64,000 bases of DNA from a bacterium (GTDB lineage: Archaea; Thermoproteota; Nitrososphaeria; Nitrososphaerales; Gagatemarchaeaceae): NCBI GenBank assembly GCA_027310575.1, contig DAIDAO010000045.1:1-64000 (forward strand), written 5' to 3'. Position numbers and translations under genes: made by a program. The notes beneath the pieces were generated by a model. The model worked only from the letters and a program-made list of their open reading frames with translations. It was not told the DNA's origin and ran no database searches. Numbering within the stretch: the first letter of the stretch is position 1; every line of letters begins with the position of its first letter. Below are positions 25,985-33,996 of this stretch, in pieces.

Positions 25985-27282
25985 CGACCGACGTCGGCGC
26001 GTACCTGAAGGACTGGTGGCCGCTGCTCTGGGTCTCTGACCAGCCCCTCGGGAGCGCGCTCGCAGCGGTCAAACCGTTCAACGTCGACGAGCTTTCGAAG
26101 CTGGTCAGGTTCGCAGCTTCCAGGGGGGTCCCCCTGTACGTGAGGGGAGGGGGCAGCTCTGTCACAGGCGCGTCCATCCCCTCGAGCGGCATCGTGGTCG
26201 ACACCTCGGCGCTGAACCAGGTCCTCGACCTCGACGAGTCGAACAGGACGGTCACGGTCCAGGCCGGGGTCAGGCTGAACGCGCTGGAGGCGAAGCTCAA
26301 CGAGAAGAGGCTCACCCTCTCCCAGTTCCCCCAGTCCTTCGAGCTGGTGACCGTCGGCGGCTACGTCTCGACCCTGGGGACGGGCGAGTACAGCACCCTC
26401 TACGGCGGGATCGAGGACTCGGTCCTGAGGCTCGAAGTGGTCCTCCCGACGGGGGAGGTCGTCTGGACCCGCAGGCGCGGCGCCCCCAGGTCGTCGGTCG
26501 GCCCGGACCTCAGCAGGCTCTTCCTCGGGGCGGAAGGGTCGCTCGGCATAGTCTCGGCCGCAGAGCTGAAGGTCAGAAGCGTGCCAGCCCACGTCTGGAA
26601 GGCCGCGTTCAGCTTCCCGACCTTCGAGGCCGCGGTCAACGCCGCAAGGAGCCTGGTCGAGCTCGACGTGAAGCCCGGGGTCTGCCGCGCCTACAACGAG
26701 CTGGAGTCCCAGTTCCAGTTCGGGGTGGCGGGCTGCACCCTAGTTCTCATCTACCATTTCAGGTCGGAGGCTGTCCTGAACGCGGTCAGGGCCGAGGTCC
26801 AGGCGCTGCTGCGGGAGGGCTCGGCGCCAGCGGACCCCGCGATCGTCGACGCGTGGCTAGAGAAGCGGTTCAAATTCAGGGAGCAGCTCGAGTCGGTGAA
26901 GAACCTCGGCTACACCCTGGAGACCCTGGAGGTCGCGTCGAAGTGGACGAGGCTGCTCGAGCTCTACTACGACGCAGTCGGCGCCATCAGCGGCCTGGAG
27001 GGGGTGGGCGGGGTCGGCGCCCACGTCTCCCATCTGTACGAGCAGGGCGCCTGCATCTACTTCACCGTCCTGTTCAAGCCCAGGAAGGAGACCTACTGGG
27101 GGATGTGGGAGGCGATGGAGAAGGCGACCAAGGCCCACGACGCGACGATCTCCCACCATCACGGGGTGGGGATGCTGAAGAAGATCTACGCCAAGGACGA
27201 GATCCCCCTGGGACTCCTCAGGAGGATCAAGCAGGCCGTGGACCCTGACGGTGTGATGAGCCCCGACAGGCTCCCGGAGTGA
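25927..27282 (+). CDS. FAD-linked oxidase, alkyl-dihydroxyacetonephosphate synthase-like
   Basis: 451 residues of the VAO/GlcD fold: FAD-binding RGGGSSVTGASIPSSG and GGYVSTLGTGEYSTLYGGIED in the N-terminal half, and the cap domain ending in ISHHHGVGMLKKIY and AVDPDGVMSPDRLPE. The HHHGVG motif is typical of alkyl-DHAP synthase and GlcD relatives. It overlaps the kinase gene by 58 bases, so it is the third cistron of a glycerol-phosphate-type operon. It may oxidise a hydroxy acid or act on DHAP esters; ether-lipid synthesis is not shown. Confidence 0.82.
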   Translation: MAESDNLAQELAEVLPGRVTTDVGAYLKDWWPLLWVSDQPLGSALAAVKPFNVDELSKLVRFAASRGVPLYVRGGGSSVTGASIPSSGIVVDTSALNQVLDLDESNRTVTVQAGVRLNALEAKLNEKRLTLSQFPQSFELVTVGGYVSTLGTGEYSTLYGGIEDSVLRLEVVLPTGEVVWTRRRGAPRSSVGPDLSRLFLGAEGSLGIVSAAELKVRSVPAHVWKAAFSFPTFEAAVNAARSLVELDVKPGVCRAYNELESQFQFGVAGCTLVLIYHFRSEAVLNAVRAEVQALLREGSAPADPAIVDAWLEKRFKFREQLESVKNLGYTLETLEVASKWTRLLELYYDAVGAISGLEGVGGVGAHVSHLYEQGACIYFTVLFKPRKETYWGMWEAMEKATKAHDATISHHHGVGMLKKIYAKDEIPLGLLRRIKQAVDPDGVMSPDRLPE

Positions 27283-27284
27283 GC

Positions 27285-28226
27285 CTAGTAGATCATCTCG
27301 TCGCTGGCTTCGAGAGCGCCGCCGGCCGAAAGGAACCTGGGCGCGGTCAGCCTTCTGCGCCTGGCTTCTGCCAACACCGAAAGCTGGACCTGGAAGACGG
27401 CATGGAAGAGCCGCTCTGCCGGCGACCTCCCCCAGCTGCGCAAGACTCTCGACTCGTACCCCCCCTTCGCGAGGGCACGGCTCATCTTGCGCGCCATCCC
27501 CGACGGGTCGAAGCAGTCGAAGCCGTTCACTGCGTCCTGCTTGCCGAGGGAGAACAGCTCCAGGTGGCTGAACTCCTCCAGCAGTTCGCCGTGCGCCCTC
27601 GCGCCAAGGACTTCGTACGTCTTGGCAGAGGCGTAGAGCGCCGCAGGGTGAGCCATCGAGTTGCCGAGGAAGTACGTGGTGCCGTCCCCCCGGGCGAATC
27701 CCAGGCCCCGCCCAGCCGCAGCCCGGAGAGCGCCGCCGAAATCGCACGGACCGTCGGCCCCCACGATCCTCAGGACCGCGGAGAGGCAGAGGCTGAATGA
27801 GAGCATGCCTGCCGTCCGCGGCCTGTACTCCATGGGAAGCTTGATCACGCGGTCGGTGACGCCTGCCAGCCTGCTGTCTGGGTCGGCGGTCAACGCGGTC
27901 GTCCCCTTCGCATGGCCCTTGACCCTCGACGCTGCCAGGACGTTCGACGACGTGCGGCCGGAGACTGAGATGAAATACGCCTCTGCCCCGTCTGCGAATT
28001 CCGGGGTGCTCGCGAGGACGTAGGGGTCGAGGGCGAGGCACCTCCCTCTTGTGGCGTAGAACCCCGCCAGGGCTGCCGCATGGGAATCGCCGGCCCCCAC
28101 GAAGATGGACCCCTTCTTGGCCCGGGGGAGTTCCCGGCGCCCGAAGGTCTGCAAGACCCCGGGCTGCTTCTTCACCTCGTCGGCCAGGTCCTGAATGAGG
28201 TCTCCCGCCACGTGGCCGACTGGCAT
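27285..28226 (-). CDS. SIS domain sugar isomerase-like protein
   Basis: 313 residues with two SIS-like halves: SIFVGAGDSHAAALAGFYATRG and ISVSGRTSSNVLAASRVKGH near residues 40-105 (phosphosugar loop), then TTYFLGNSMAHPAALYASAKTYEVLG and EEFSHLELFSLG, as in GlmS/AgaS isomerase domains. It binds aldose/ketose phosphates; no glutaminase domain. Convergent, two bases from the stop of the FAD oxidase gene. A TTATTAGA box is only about 11 bases before the ATG but 26 before the in-frame GTG at 28211, so that may be the true start. Confidence 0.8.
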   Translation of the reverse strand: MPVGHVAGDLIQDLADEVKKQPGVLQTFGRRELPRAKKGSIFVGAGDSHAAALAGFYATRGRCLALDPYVLASTPEFADGAEAYFISVSGRTSSNVLAASRVKGHAKGTTALTADPDSRLAGVTDRVIKLPMEYRPRTAGMLSFSLCLSAVLRIVGADGPCDFGGALRAAAGRGLGFARGDGTTYFLGNSMAHPAALYASAKTYEVLGARAHGELLEEFSHLELFSLGKQDAVNGFDCFDPSGMARKMSRALAKGGYESRVLRSWGRSPAERLFHAVFQVQLSVLAEARRRRLTAPRFLSAGGALEASDEMIY

Positions 28227-28308
28227 GCGCCGTCTAATAACGGAAAGGGTGCCTCCAAGAAGCCTGACTTCCGAAAACTGGGGCGGTGACCCGCGGGCCT
28301 TCCGCGGA

Positions 28309-29553
28309 TCACTCGTCTTGTTCGTGCACTACACTGCAGCTGGGCGAAGCGGACGTGAGCTGGCAGGAGAGTTGGAGGTTGGCCCCCATCGACGCTATGA
28401 TGTGGACCCCGTAGACCTGGCCGGGGCTGGTCGACGGAACCAGGACGAACTTCGACTCCCCGAAGGACATCTGGCCAGAGAAGGTGAGGGTGACGCACTG
28501 TCCCTTCGCGAGGGTCAGTCCCTGGTCCCCGCTCTCTGACTGGCTGCCGTTAACGAGGGCCATCTTCAGCGCGGCGCAGGAAGTCCCTGTCACAGTGGAG
28601 TTCAGAGGCACGAAGACGACCTCGTCAGCGTGCTCCATCTCGCACCTCACATCGCCGGAAGTGCTGTTGGACATGGTCGAAGTGGACGTGTAGCTCCCCT
28701 CCGTCTCGTTTGACTGGGTCTGGGTCTGATTCCCTGATTCGGAGCCGCATGCGAGTCCCGCGGCTGTGAAGTTCCCGTGGATGCCGATCGCGTTCAGGAC
28801 CACAGAAGAGTTGCCGCTGTTCTGCACTTGGACTGTGATCGTGGTGCTGTTCCCCGAGACGGACAGAGCCGTGAGGCTTGCCGTCACGTTGCCCTGCGCG
28901 CTCTCGAGCTGGTTCCTGTCCTCCGATGTCAGCGTCTGCTGCGACCCGACCTCTTCATGGTCCTGGCCGCCGGTCCTGACTATCCCTACGGCGGACGGGA
29001 TCATCTGGTAGCCGCTGGGGGTCTTGACTATCACCGGGTTGAGCTGGAGGAGCGCGACAGAGCTACCCTGGATCGCCGATGGCTTCGCAAGGGTGACTGT
29101 CAGCATGCTCCCGCCTGTAGCCAATGTCACCGGGGACTTGGTGCCGTTGACATCGATGCTGATGCCGGTGACTGCGAGGGTGAAGGAGTAGATCACTGAC
29201 CCGTTCGGCAGGGTTGCCAGCGCTATGGTCTGGGACACGTTCTGCAGCGCGAGGACGTCGAGGGTCGCAGAGCCGCCGGACGGCGTCAGAGTGACCGTCT
29301 TCATGCTCTGCTGGGCCCCGCCGGCAGGTTCGCCGACGAGGAGCGCAATGGACGAGTAGGTCAGGTTGAGGGAGGTGGTCCCCCGTGGGACGATGGGAGG
29401 GTCGGTCAGCCTGATCGCCAGACTTGCCGAATTGCCTCCTCCTATGCCTGTGTTGACTGGCTGGTTGAGATACAGCGTGGATGATACTATGATGATTGCC
29501 GCTACCGCGAGCGCGGCCGCAGTGTACTTCAGTGCTTGTCTTCTTACGGACAT
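28309..29553 (-). CDS. Secreted/anchored DUF4382-like protein
   Basis: 414 residues. N-terminal anchor ALKYTAAALAVAAIIIVSSTLYL, then SLAIRLTDPPIVPRGTTSLNLTYSSIALL, which matches the start of DUF4382 domains (tDaP...sIelh). The middle is Ser/Thr/Asn-rich with many NxS/T sites and a QTQTQSNETEG low-complexity stretch; four to six cysteines in the C-terminal half may form disulfides. A surface protein of unknown role. The 119 bases upstream separate it from a membrane-anchored winged-helix gene in the same direction. Confidence 0.72.
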   Translation of the reverse strand: MSVRRQALKYTAAALAVAAIIIVSSTLYLNQPVNTGIGGGNSASLAIRLTDPPIVPRGTTSLNLTYSSIALLVGEPAGGAQQSMKTVTLTPSGGSATLDVLALQNVSQTIALATLPNGSVIYSFTLAVTGISIDVNGTKSPVTLATGGSMLTVTLAKPSAIQGSSVALLQLNPVIVKTPSGYQMIPSAVGIVRTGGQDHEEVGSQQTLTSEDRNQLESAQGNVTASLTALSVSGNSTTITVQVQNSGNSSVVLNAIGIHGNFTAAGLACGSESGNQTQTQSNETEGSYTSTSTMSNSTSGDVRCEMEHADEVVFVPLNSTVTGTSCAALKMALVNGSQSESGDQGLTLAKGQCVTLTFSGQMSFGESKFVLVPSTSPGQVYGVHIIASMGANLQLSCQLTSASPSCSVVHEQDE

Positions 29554-29672
29554 TTGTGGACTCCCTCTGCCTGCCTAGGTGGATATTGCTAGGCCCTTGA
29601 ATGCCTCGCAGAGGGCCTGAAACCGGCCGTTCAACCAGCTTGAATGACGGCGCCCTTCGGGGGCGTATTCGG

Positions 29673-30116
29673 TCACTTCCAGGTCGCCAGCCTCCGCCAG
29701 ACACGGACAGTCTCATACCACACCACTGCCACCAGGGCGAGAGACGACCCCGCCAGGAACGGGAGGTACGCTGGCGTCGAGACTGACATGTACGCGAAGT
29801 ATCCCACGAGCGCGGTGAAGAGGACCGCGACGAACAGGAGCTGGGGGACCACCACGGCCCCAACCTTGACGTACCCTTCGAGCAGCTGCTTCGTCGTGTC
29901 CTTCGTGGCAAGGTAGCGGCCGTAGCCGTCCTGGGAGGCGTACCCCGCGTCTATGAGCCGCTTGAGGTGATACGAAGCCAGGGAAGCCGTGGAGAACTGC
30001 AGGCCGCTCTGGACGTCCTTGAGCTCGCACGGGCCGTGCTGGAGGACGTAGAGGTAGACGCGCAGGGTGTTCCCCTTGATCTCCAGACCGGGGCCGGAGC
30101 CCTGGGCCCTGCTCAT
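29673..30116 (-). CDS. Winged-helix regulator with C-terminal membrane anchor
   Basis: 147 residues. Residues 10-75 form an ArsR/MarR-like winged helix (LRVYLYVLQHGPCELKDVQSGLQFSTASLASYHLKRLIDAGYASQDGYGRYLAT); residues 85-140 hold two membrane helices (VVVPQLLFVAVLFTALVGYFAYM and LPFLAGSSLALVAVVWYETV). The layout suggests a membrane-tethered transcription factor. It lies just upstream of the DUF4382-like secreted gene in the same direction, a likely target. Confidence 0.78.
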   Translation of the reverse strand: MSRAQGSGPGLEIKGNTLRVYLYVLQHGPCELKDVQSGLQFSTASLASYHLKRLIDAGYASQDGYGRYLATKDTTKQLLEGYVKVGAVVVPQLLFVAVLFTALVGYFAYMSVSTPAYLPFLAGSSLALVAVVWYETVRVWRRLATWK

Positions 30117-30170
30117 TCGTAAGCCACCTGTCCAGCCCTGCTCATTTAACGCTAGGGCCTTGAAACCCGT

Positions 30171-30584
30171 CTAGAGCCTCGGGTTCGTCCTGTTGACGAA
30201 CTCCGTGACCACGCCGTGCGCCGGGTTGGCCTGAAGCGCCTCCAGGCTGACGGACGGGTTCTCCCTCAGGGCCTCGCGGAGGCTCTCCATGAACCTGCTC
30301 GGGTTCTTCACCTCGTCTCTGTTGGCCTCGGAGACCACCGACTCGTGGTCGCAGACCACCGTGAACCTCGCCATCGAACCCTTCAGGTCGTCGATCGCGA
30401 ACAGGACCGCCAGCACCTCGGCGTCGTCGCTCTCCTCGGCCTCCACCTTCTTGACGTTCCGCCTCCCGCTCCCCTCGACGACGTAGCCCACGTAGGCCTC
30501 ACGGTGGAGCGAGGGGTCGTGCATGTTGAGTATCTTGGCGTCGACGTACACTTTCGGGGACTTGGCCCTTCCGAACAGCCTCAT
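30171..30584 (-). CDS. RNase H-like fold protein
   Basis: 137 residues from the ATG at 30584. It has the outline of an RNase HI-type domain: KVYVDAKILN (first Asp), a strand pair AYVGYVVEGSGRRNVKKVEAE, DDAEVLAVLFAIDDL (helix with the catalytic Glu position) and FTVVCDHESVVSEANR (Asp strand). This is the pattern of RNase HI, but overall similarity is weak, so activity is uncertain. The track's longer form reads through the divergent promoter. Confidence 0.5.
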   Translation of the reverse strand: MRLFGRAKSPKVYVDAKILNMHDPSLHREAYVGYVVEGSGRRNVKKVEAEESDDAEVLAVLFAIDDLKGSMARFTVVCDHESVVSEANRDEVKNPSRFMESLREALRENPSVSLEALQANPAHGVVTEFVNRTNPRL

Positions 30585-30615
30585 CGTCTTCCGCTTCGCC
30601 GGGCCCTTTCCCTTC

Positions 30616-30623
30616 TTAAATAA
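30616..30623. promoter_or_regulatory. TATA-like box between divergent genes
   Basis: TTAAATAA is 27 bases before the methyltransferase ATG at 30646 on the plus strand and about 35 bases before the minus-strand ATG at 30584; it may serve both directions. Confidence 0.5.
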
Positions 30624-30645
30624 CGCGTGAGGCTGCGAAACCCGC

Positions 30646-31164
30646 ATGAGCTCCGACGCGTTCATCGAGATGCTGGCCCCGTCCAGCGGGGAGAAGATCC
30701 TCGACATCGGCGCGGGGAGGGGCAGGGTCGCGGACCGCGTCATGAGGGCATCGAATGGCGCGGAGGTGTACGCTGTGGAGCCCGACGAGAAGAGGGTGGC
30801 GTCGATGCGGCGGGAGTTCCCGGCGATCAAGAGCTCTGTGGCCGCTGCCGAGAGCCTCCCATTCCCCGACTCTTACTTCGACAAGGCCTACGCGACCATG
30901 GCCCTTCATCACTTCGCGGACCTTGACAGGGCCCTCCGCGAGGTCGCCCGCGTGCTGCAGCAGGGGGGCCGGTTCGTCATACTGGATGTGGAGCCCAGCT
31001 CCCTGCTGGGAGGGATCTTCAGGCTCTTCGCCAGTCTGATGGGGGAACACCTGAATCTCCTGAGCGAGGACCAGCTCTTGGCGAGGACGGCCCCTGAAGG
31101 GTTCAGGGTGGGGCGCTCGGAGAGGCACGGTTCCCGCTATCTCGTCGAGCTGTCGCGCCCCTGA
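30646..31164 (+). CDS. Class I SAM-dependent methyltransferase
   Basis: 172 residues: motif I ILDIGAGRGRVADRV binds SAM, acidic end of strand 2 YAVEPDE, motif IV-like FDKAYATMALHHFADL and RVLQQGGRFVILDVEP. This is the UbiE/Methyltransf_11 type acting on a small molecule or lipid; the acceptor is unknown. Leaderless ATG. The next gene starts 34 bases downstream. Confidence 0.88.
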   Translation: MSSDAFIEMLAPSSGEKILDIGAGRGRVADRVMRASNGAEVYAVEPDEKRVASMRREFPAIKSSVAAAESLPFPDSYFDKAYATMALHHFADLDRALREVARVLQQGGRFVILDVEPSSLLGGIFRLFASLMGEHLNLLSEDQLLARTAPEGFRVGRSERHGSRYLVELSRP

Positions 31165-31198
31165 CGGTTATCTACCTGGACGGACGACGCGCGACCGC

Positions 31199-31888
31199 TT
31201 GCCGACGATAGAGCTGGGCGCCCGCAGGATCGAGTACTCTGTCGTCAAAGGGACCAGTCGGAGGTACACATACTTCAGGTTCAGGGAGGACCTGACCCTC
31301 GAGGTGGTCCTTCCGAGAAGCGGCGGGGTCGACGTAGAGAAGGCCATCACGGACAGGTCCGGCTGGCTTCGGCGGGAGTACGAGAGGCTGTCCAGGACGA
31401 GGAAGGTCCTGAGCAAGGGGGAGGTCATGTACGACGGCGACCTCCTCAGGATCGTCTTCTCCGAAGGCGACGAAGGACACCCCATCCCCGAGCCGTCGAA
31501 GGGGATCGTGACCTTCCGGGCAGGCGACCCAGGGAGGGTCAGAGAGCTGGTCCGCCGGTGGTTCCTGAGAGAGAGCTCCGCATACGTCGTGAAGAAGGTC
31601 GCCGAGATGGCTCCGAAGATGGGGGTCAGGCCGAGCCGGGTGGACGTGAGGGAGATAGGCAAGTGGGGGTACTGCACGCGCGGAGGGAGGCTCTCCTTCA
31701 GCTGGCAGCTGATCGCTCTGCCGGAGAGGCTCAGGGAGTACGTGGTCATCCACGAGCTGAACCACCTCGCCCACTTCGACCATTCCGCCGCCTTCAAGCG
31801 GAGGCTCGCTGAGTTCTGCCCGGACTTCCGGGAGCGGGAAAGGGAGCTGGACCTGGTCGCCCCCTACGACAGGCTCGTCCTGTCCTAG
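31199..31888 (+). CDS. YgjP/M48-like metallopeptidase
   Basis: 229 residues of the YgjP (DUF45) family: RYTYFRFREDLTLEVVLPRSGG at the N-terminus, KWGYCTRGGRLSFSWQLIALPERLREYVVIHELNHLAHFDHSAAFKRRL at the C-terminus, with the zinc site HELNH and a third His in the following FDHS. The family is predicted to be a cytosolic zinc peptidase. Start is a TTG with GGTTATCTA about 28 bases upstream, favouring a leaderless TTG. Confidence 0.85.
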   Translation: MPTIELGARRIEYSVVKGTSRRYTYFRFREDLTLEVVLPRSGGVDVEKAITDRSGWLRREYERLSRTRKVLSKGEVMYDGDLLRIVFSEGDEGHPIPEPSKGIVTFRAGDPGRVRELVRRWFLRESSAYVVKKVAEMAPKMGVRPSRVDVREIGKWGYCTRGGRLSFSWQLIALPERLREYVVIHELNHLAHFDHSAAFKRRLAEFCPDFRERERELDLVAPYDRLVLS

Positions 31889-31907
31889 CCCCGCGTCGCC
31901 ACCTTCC

Positions 31908-31922
31908 CAGGAACCTTTTTCT
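31908..31922 (+). terminator. T-run after the YgjP-like gene
   Basis: CAGGAACC followed by TTTTT then C, about 25 bases after the stop at 31888. A simple archaeal terminator. Confidence 0.4.
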
Positions 31923-31957
31923 CCGCACCCTGCCTTCCTCGCCAGAGGGAACCTCTG

Positions 31958-32068
31958 CTGAAATGCTACTGCGGGTTCACCTGCGCGACCGAAGCCGAGC
32001 TGAAAGAGCACGTGATGAGGGCGCATGGTGCCAGAGACGGCGACTGGAAGGGCTGGATCAGCCGCTGA
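31958..32068 (+). CDS. Small C2H2-type zinc-finger protein, start uncertain
   Basis: A frame absent from the track encodes KCYCGFTCATEAELKEHVMRAHG, a classical CxC/C...HxxxxH small archaeal zinc finger, followed by GDWKGWISR and a stop. No ATG, GTG or TTG precedes the finger in frame; a CTG at 31958 is the best candidate, so the start is guessed. Tail-to-tail overlap of 11 bases with the minus-strand gene below. Confidence 0.4.
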   Translation: MKCYCGFTCATEAELKEHVMRAHGARDGDWKGWISR

Positions 32069-32237
32069 CCTTCTGCTGCTTTCTGAACCTGCGCCTGTTC
32101 CAGAGGCTGACCGCCACGTAGAGCACGAAGATGACGGCTATCGCCACCGGGCTGGTGAAGAGCTGGAAGTACACCAGGACAAGGACGAAAGCCGCGACTA
32201 TGGGGAGTGCGAGAAGGAGCTTTGTCCTCGGGCTCAA
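32058..32237 (-). CDS. Small two-helix membrane protein, TTG start
   Basis: 59 residues, below the track cutoff. From a TTG the product begins SPRTKLLLALP and has two hydrophobic helices (ALPIVAAFVLVLVYFQLF and VAIAVIFVLYVAVSLW) with a strongly basic tail RRRFRKQQK, as in inner-membrane positive-inside proteins. CCTTATGT on the minus strand is about 27 bases before the TTG, so a leaderless TTG start is likely. Function unknown. Confidence 0.6.
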   Translation of the reverse strand: MSPRTKLLLALPIVAAFVLVLVYFQLFTSPVAIAVIFVLYVAVSLWNRRRFRKQQKVSG

Positions 32238-32338
32238 CGGGGCCGCGTCCCGGCGCGTCTACATAAGGCCTAGGAGCGCGCAACGGGCGCAGGACGGTCA
32301 AAGGTGAAAACCAGGCCTTCCGGCCCCTCCCCGGGAGG

Positions 32339-33571
32339 ATGAGCAAGCCTTGGTCCGGAGTCATGGCTTCAACCAGGGGGCTGGCCTTCCAGGGGAACGT
32401 CAGGATCCTGGCGGTCACCAGCATGACGACAGGGACCTACGTCACGATGCTCAGCGCGCTCCTCCAGCCGTTCGTGGTTGAGTCGCTGGGCTTCAGCGTC
32501 TTCGTACTTGGCATGCTCGTCGCGATAGGCGCAAGGCCCACGGGCTTAGCGAGCTCGCTCGTGCAGCCGTTCGCGGGCAGGCTTGCTGACCTCGTCGGAA
32601 GGAAGCCCCTCATCCTCGCAGGGAGCGTCGTCGGCATCTTCTCGATGGTCTCCTTCGTCCTGGCCGCAGCCACGAGGGGCCTCGTCCCCCTCCTCATAGG
32701 GTACGTATTCTTCGGGCTCGCACTGCTCGGCTATCCGGCGACGCAGGCGGCCATCGCCGAGAGCGTGTCCATGGACCAGCGGAAGATGAAGGTGGCGTTC
32801 AGCCTGGTGTTCCTGTTCACGTACCTCCCTGGGGTCTTCGCGCCGGGCGTCGGCGGCTACGTCGCCAGCGCTGTCGGCTACGGGGTGCTCTTCGGCGCCG
32901 CAGCGATACTGGAGGCGGCCAACCTCGTCATGCTCGTCTCGAGCTTCCAGGAGACGCGCCTGCCCCCGGAAGCGACCGAAGCGCCCCGCCAGCCGGCCAG
33001 ATTCTCGCTCAGGCAGACCTTCGGAGTCCCGCGCGACCTGCTCAGGACGTTCGTCCCGTTCGCAATGGACGCCTTCTGCTTCGGGATTGGCGGCGCCCTG
33101 ATCTACGGCATGTGGAGCAGCGCCTTCGGCTTCACGGCTACGGAGGTGGGCCTCATAGCGTCCGTCCTTTCCGCATCCATCGTGGCCACGCAGTACGTCT
33201 CGACCAGGCTCCTCATCAGGGTTGGGTCCAGGAGGATGCTCGCATTCGGGGAGTTCCTTACAGTCGTCGTCCTCGCAGGTTGGCTGGCCTTCCCGACCGT
33301 GGCTGCCGCGGTCCTCCTCGCAGTGGTCTTCGGATTCTCCGTCTCTGCCTGGGTCCCTGCCCTGTCGTCCCTTCTCATGACCGTCGCGCCCGTCGGGGAA
33401 AGGGGGAGCGTAGGCGGGAAGCTGGCGGCGTTCAGGGGCATAATCGGGATGCCTGCGCCGTTCATAGGCGGGTACATCTTCACCTCCTTCGGATACTACG
33501 TGCCGCTCTACCTCAGCCTCGTGGGCGAAGCCTTCACCACCATCGCCCTCCTGAAGCTCCTCCCCCGCTAG
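32339..33571 (+). CDS. Major facilitator superfamily transporter
   Basis: 410 residues, about twelve helices. The MFS loop 2-3 motif appears as QPFAGRLADLVGRKPLILAGS (residues about 78-98), and the second half has VSTRLLIRVGSRRMLAFGEF. No substrate specificity can be read; similar proteins are drug or metabolite exporters. The N-terminal 20 residues are polar; an ATG at M9 (MASTRG) is an alternative start. Confidence 0.88.
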   Translation: MSKPWSGVMASTRGLAFQGNVRILAVTSMTTGTYVTMLSALLQPFVVESLGFSVFVLGMLVAIGARPTGLASSLVQPFAGRLADLVGRKPLILAGSVVGIFSMVSFVLAAATRGLVPLLIGYVFFGLALLGYPATQAAIAESVSMDQRKMKVAFSLVFLFTYLPGVFAPGVGGYVASAVGYGVLFGAAAILEAANLVMLVSSFQETRLPPEATEAPRQPARFSLRQTFGVPRDLLRTFVPFAMDAFCFGIGGALIYGMWSSAFGFTATEVGLIASVLSASIVATQYVSTRLLIRVGSRRMLAFGEFLTVVVLAGWLAFPTVAAAVLLAVVFGFSVSAWVPALSSLLMTVAPVGERGSVGGKLAAFRGIIGMPAPFIGGYIFTSFGYYVPLYLSLVGEAFTTIALLKLLPR

Positions 33572-33600
33572 GAGAAGCGTTCCGATTCGGGGGTATCACG

Positions 33601-33608
33601 GATAAATA
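33601..33608 (+). promoter_or_regulatory. TATA-like box for the coiled-coil gene
   Basis: GATAAATA centred 26 bases before the GTG at 33631. Confidence 0.6.
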
Positions 33609-33630
33609 TCAAAGTTGGAAGGTCGGCTGC

Positions 33631-33993
33631 GTGAGCTATCAGCTAACGGGAGCCCAGGAGAGGCGGAGGAACAACGAGACCAAGGCCAACGAGTTCTACA
33701 CGCGCGTGCGCCAGCAGGAGCAGGAGCTCCGGGAGCTCCAGGAGAAGCTGGGGAACACAGAGAGGCAGTACGCCGAGCTCCAATCCCAAAAGTCAGACAT
33801 GGACGCAAGGATGCGGGCGCTGAACGCCACCATCGAGGGGACGAACCGCTCCCTGACCGACCTGAAGTCGCAGATAATGGGGAAGAAGCAGGCGATCGAG
33901 CGGGACCAGGCCGAGATGGACAAGTTCCAGAACGAGGTCGTAAGGCTCGACCGAGAGATCGGCGAGCTGATGAGGAACAGGCAGCCCAAGTAG
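33631..33993 (+). CDS. Coiled-coil protein
   Basis: 120 residues, almost entirely heptad: NEFYTRVRQQEQELRELQEKLG...LKSQIMGKKQAIERDQAEMDKFQNEVVRLDREIGELM. Two coiled segments are separated by ALNATIEGTNRSL, so it could fold as a hairpin like prefoldin or a structural scaffold. The GTG start is set by the TATA box 26 bases upstream; the track hides it in a longer frame. It converges on the cyclase gene with 3 bases between stops. Confidence 0.75.
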   Translation: MSYQLTGAQERRRNNETKANEFYTRVRQQEQELRELQEKLGNTERQYAELQSQKSDMDARMRALNATIEGTNRSLTDLKSQIMGKKQAIERDQAEMDKFQNEVVRLDREIGELMRNRQPK

Positions 33994-33996
33994 CCG

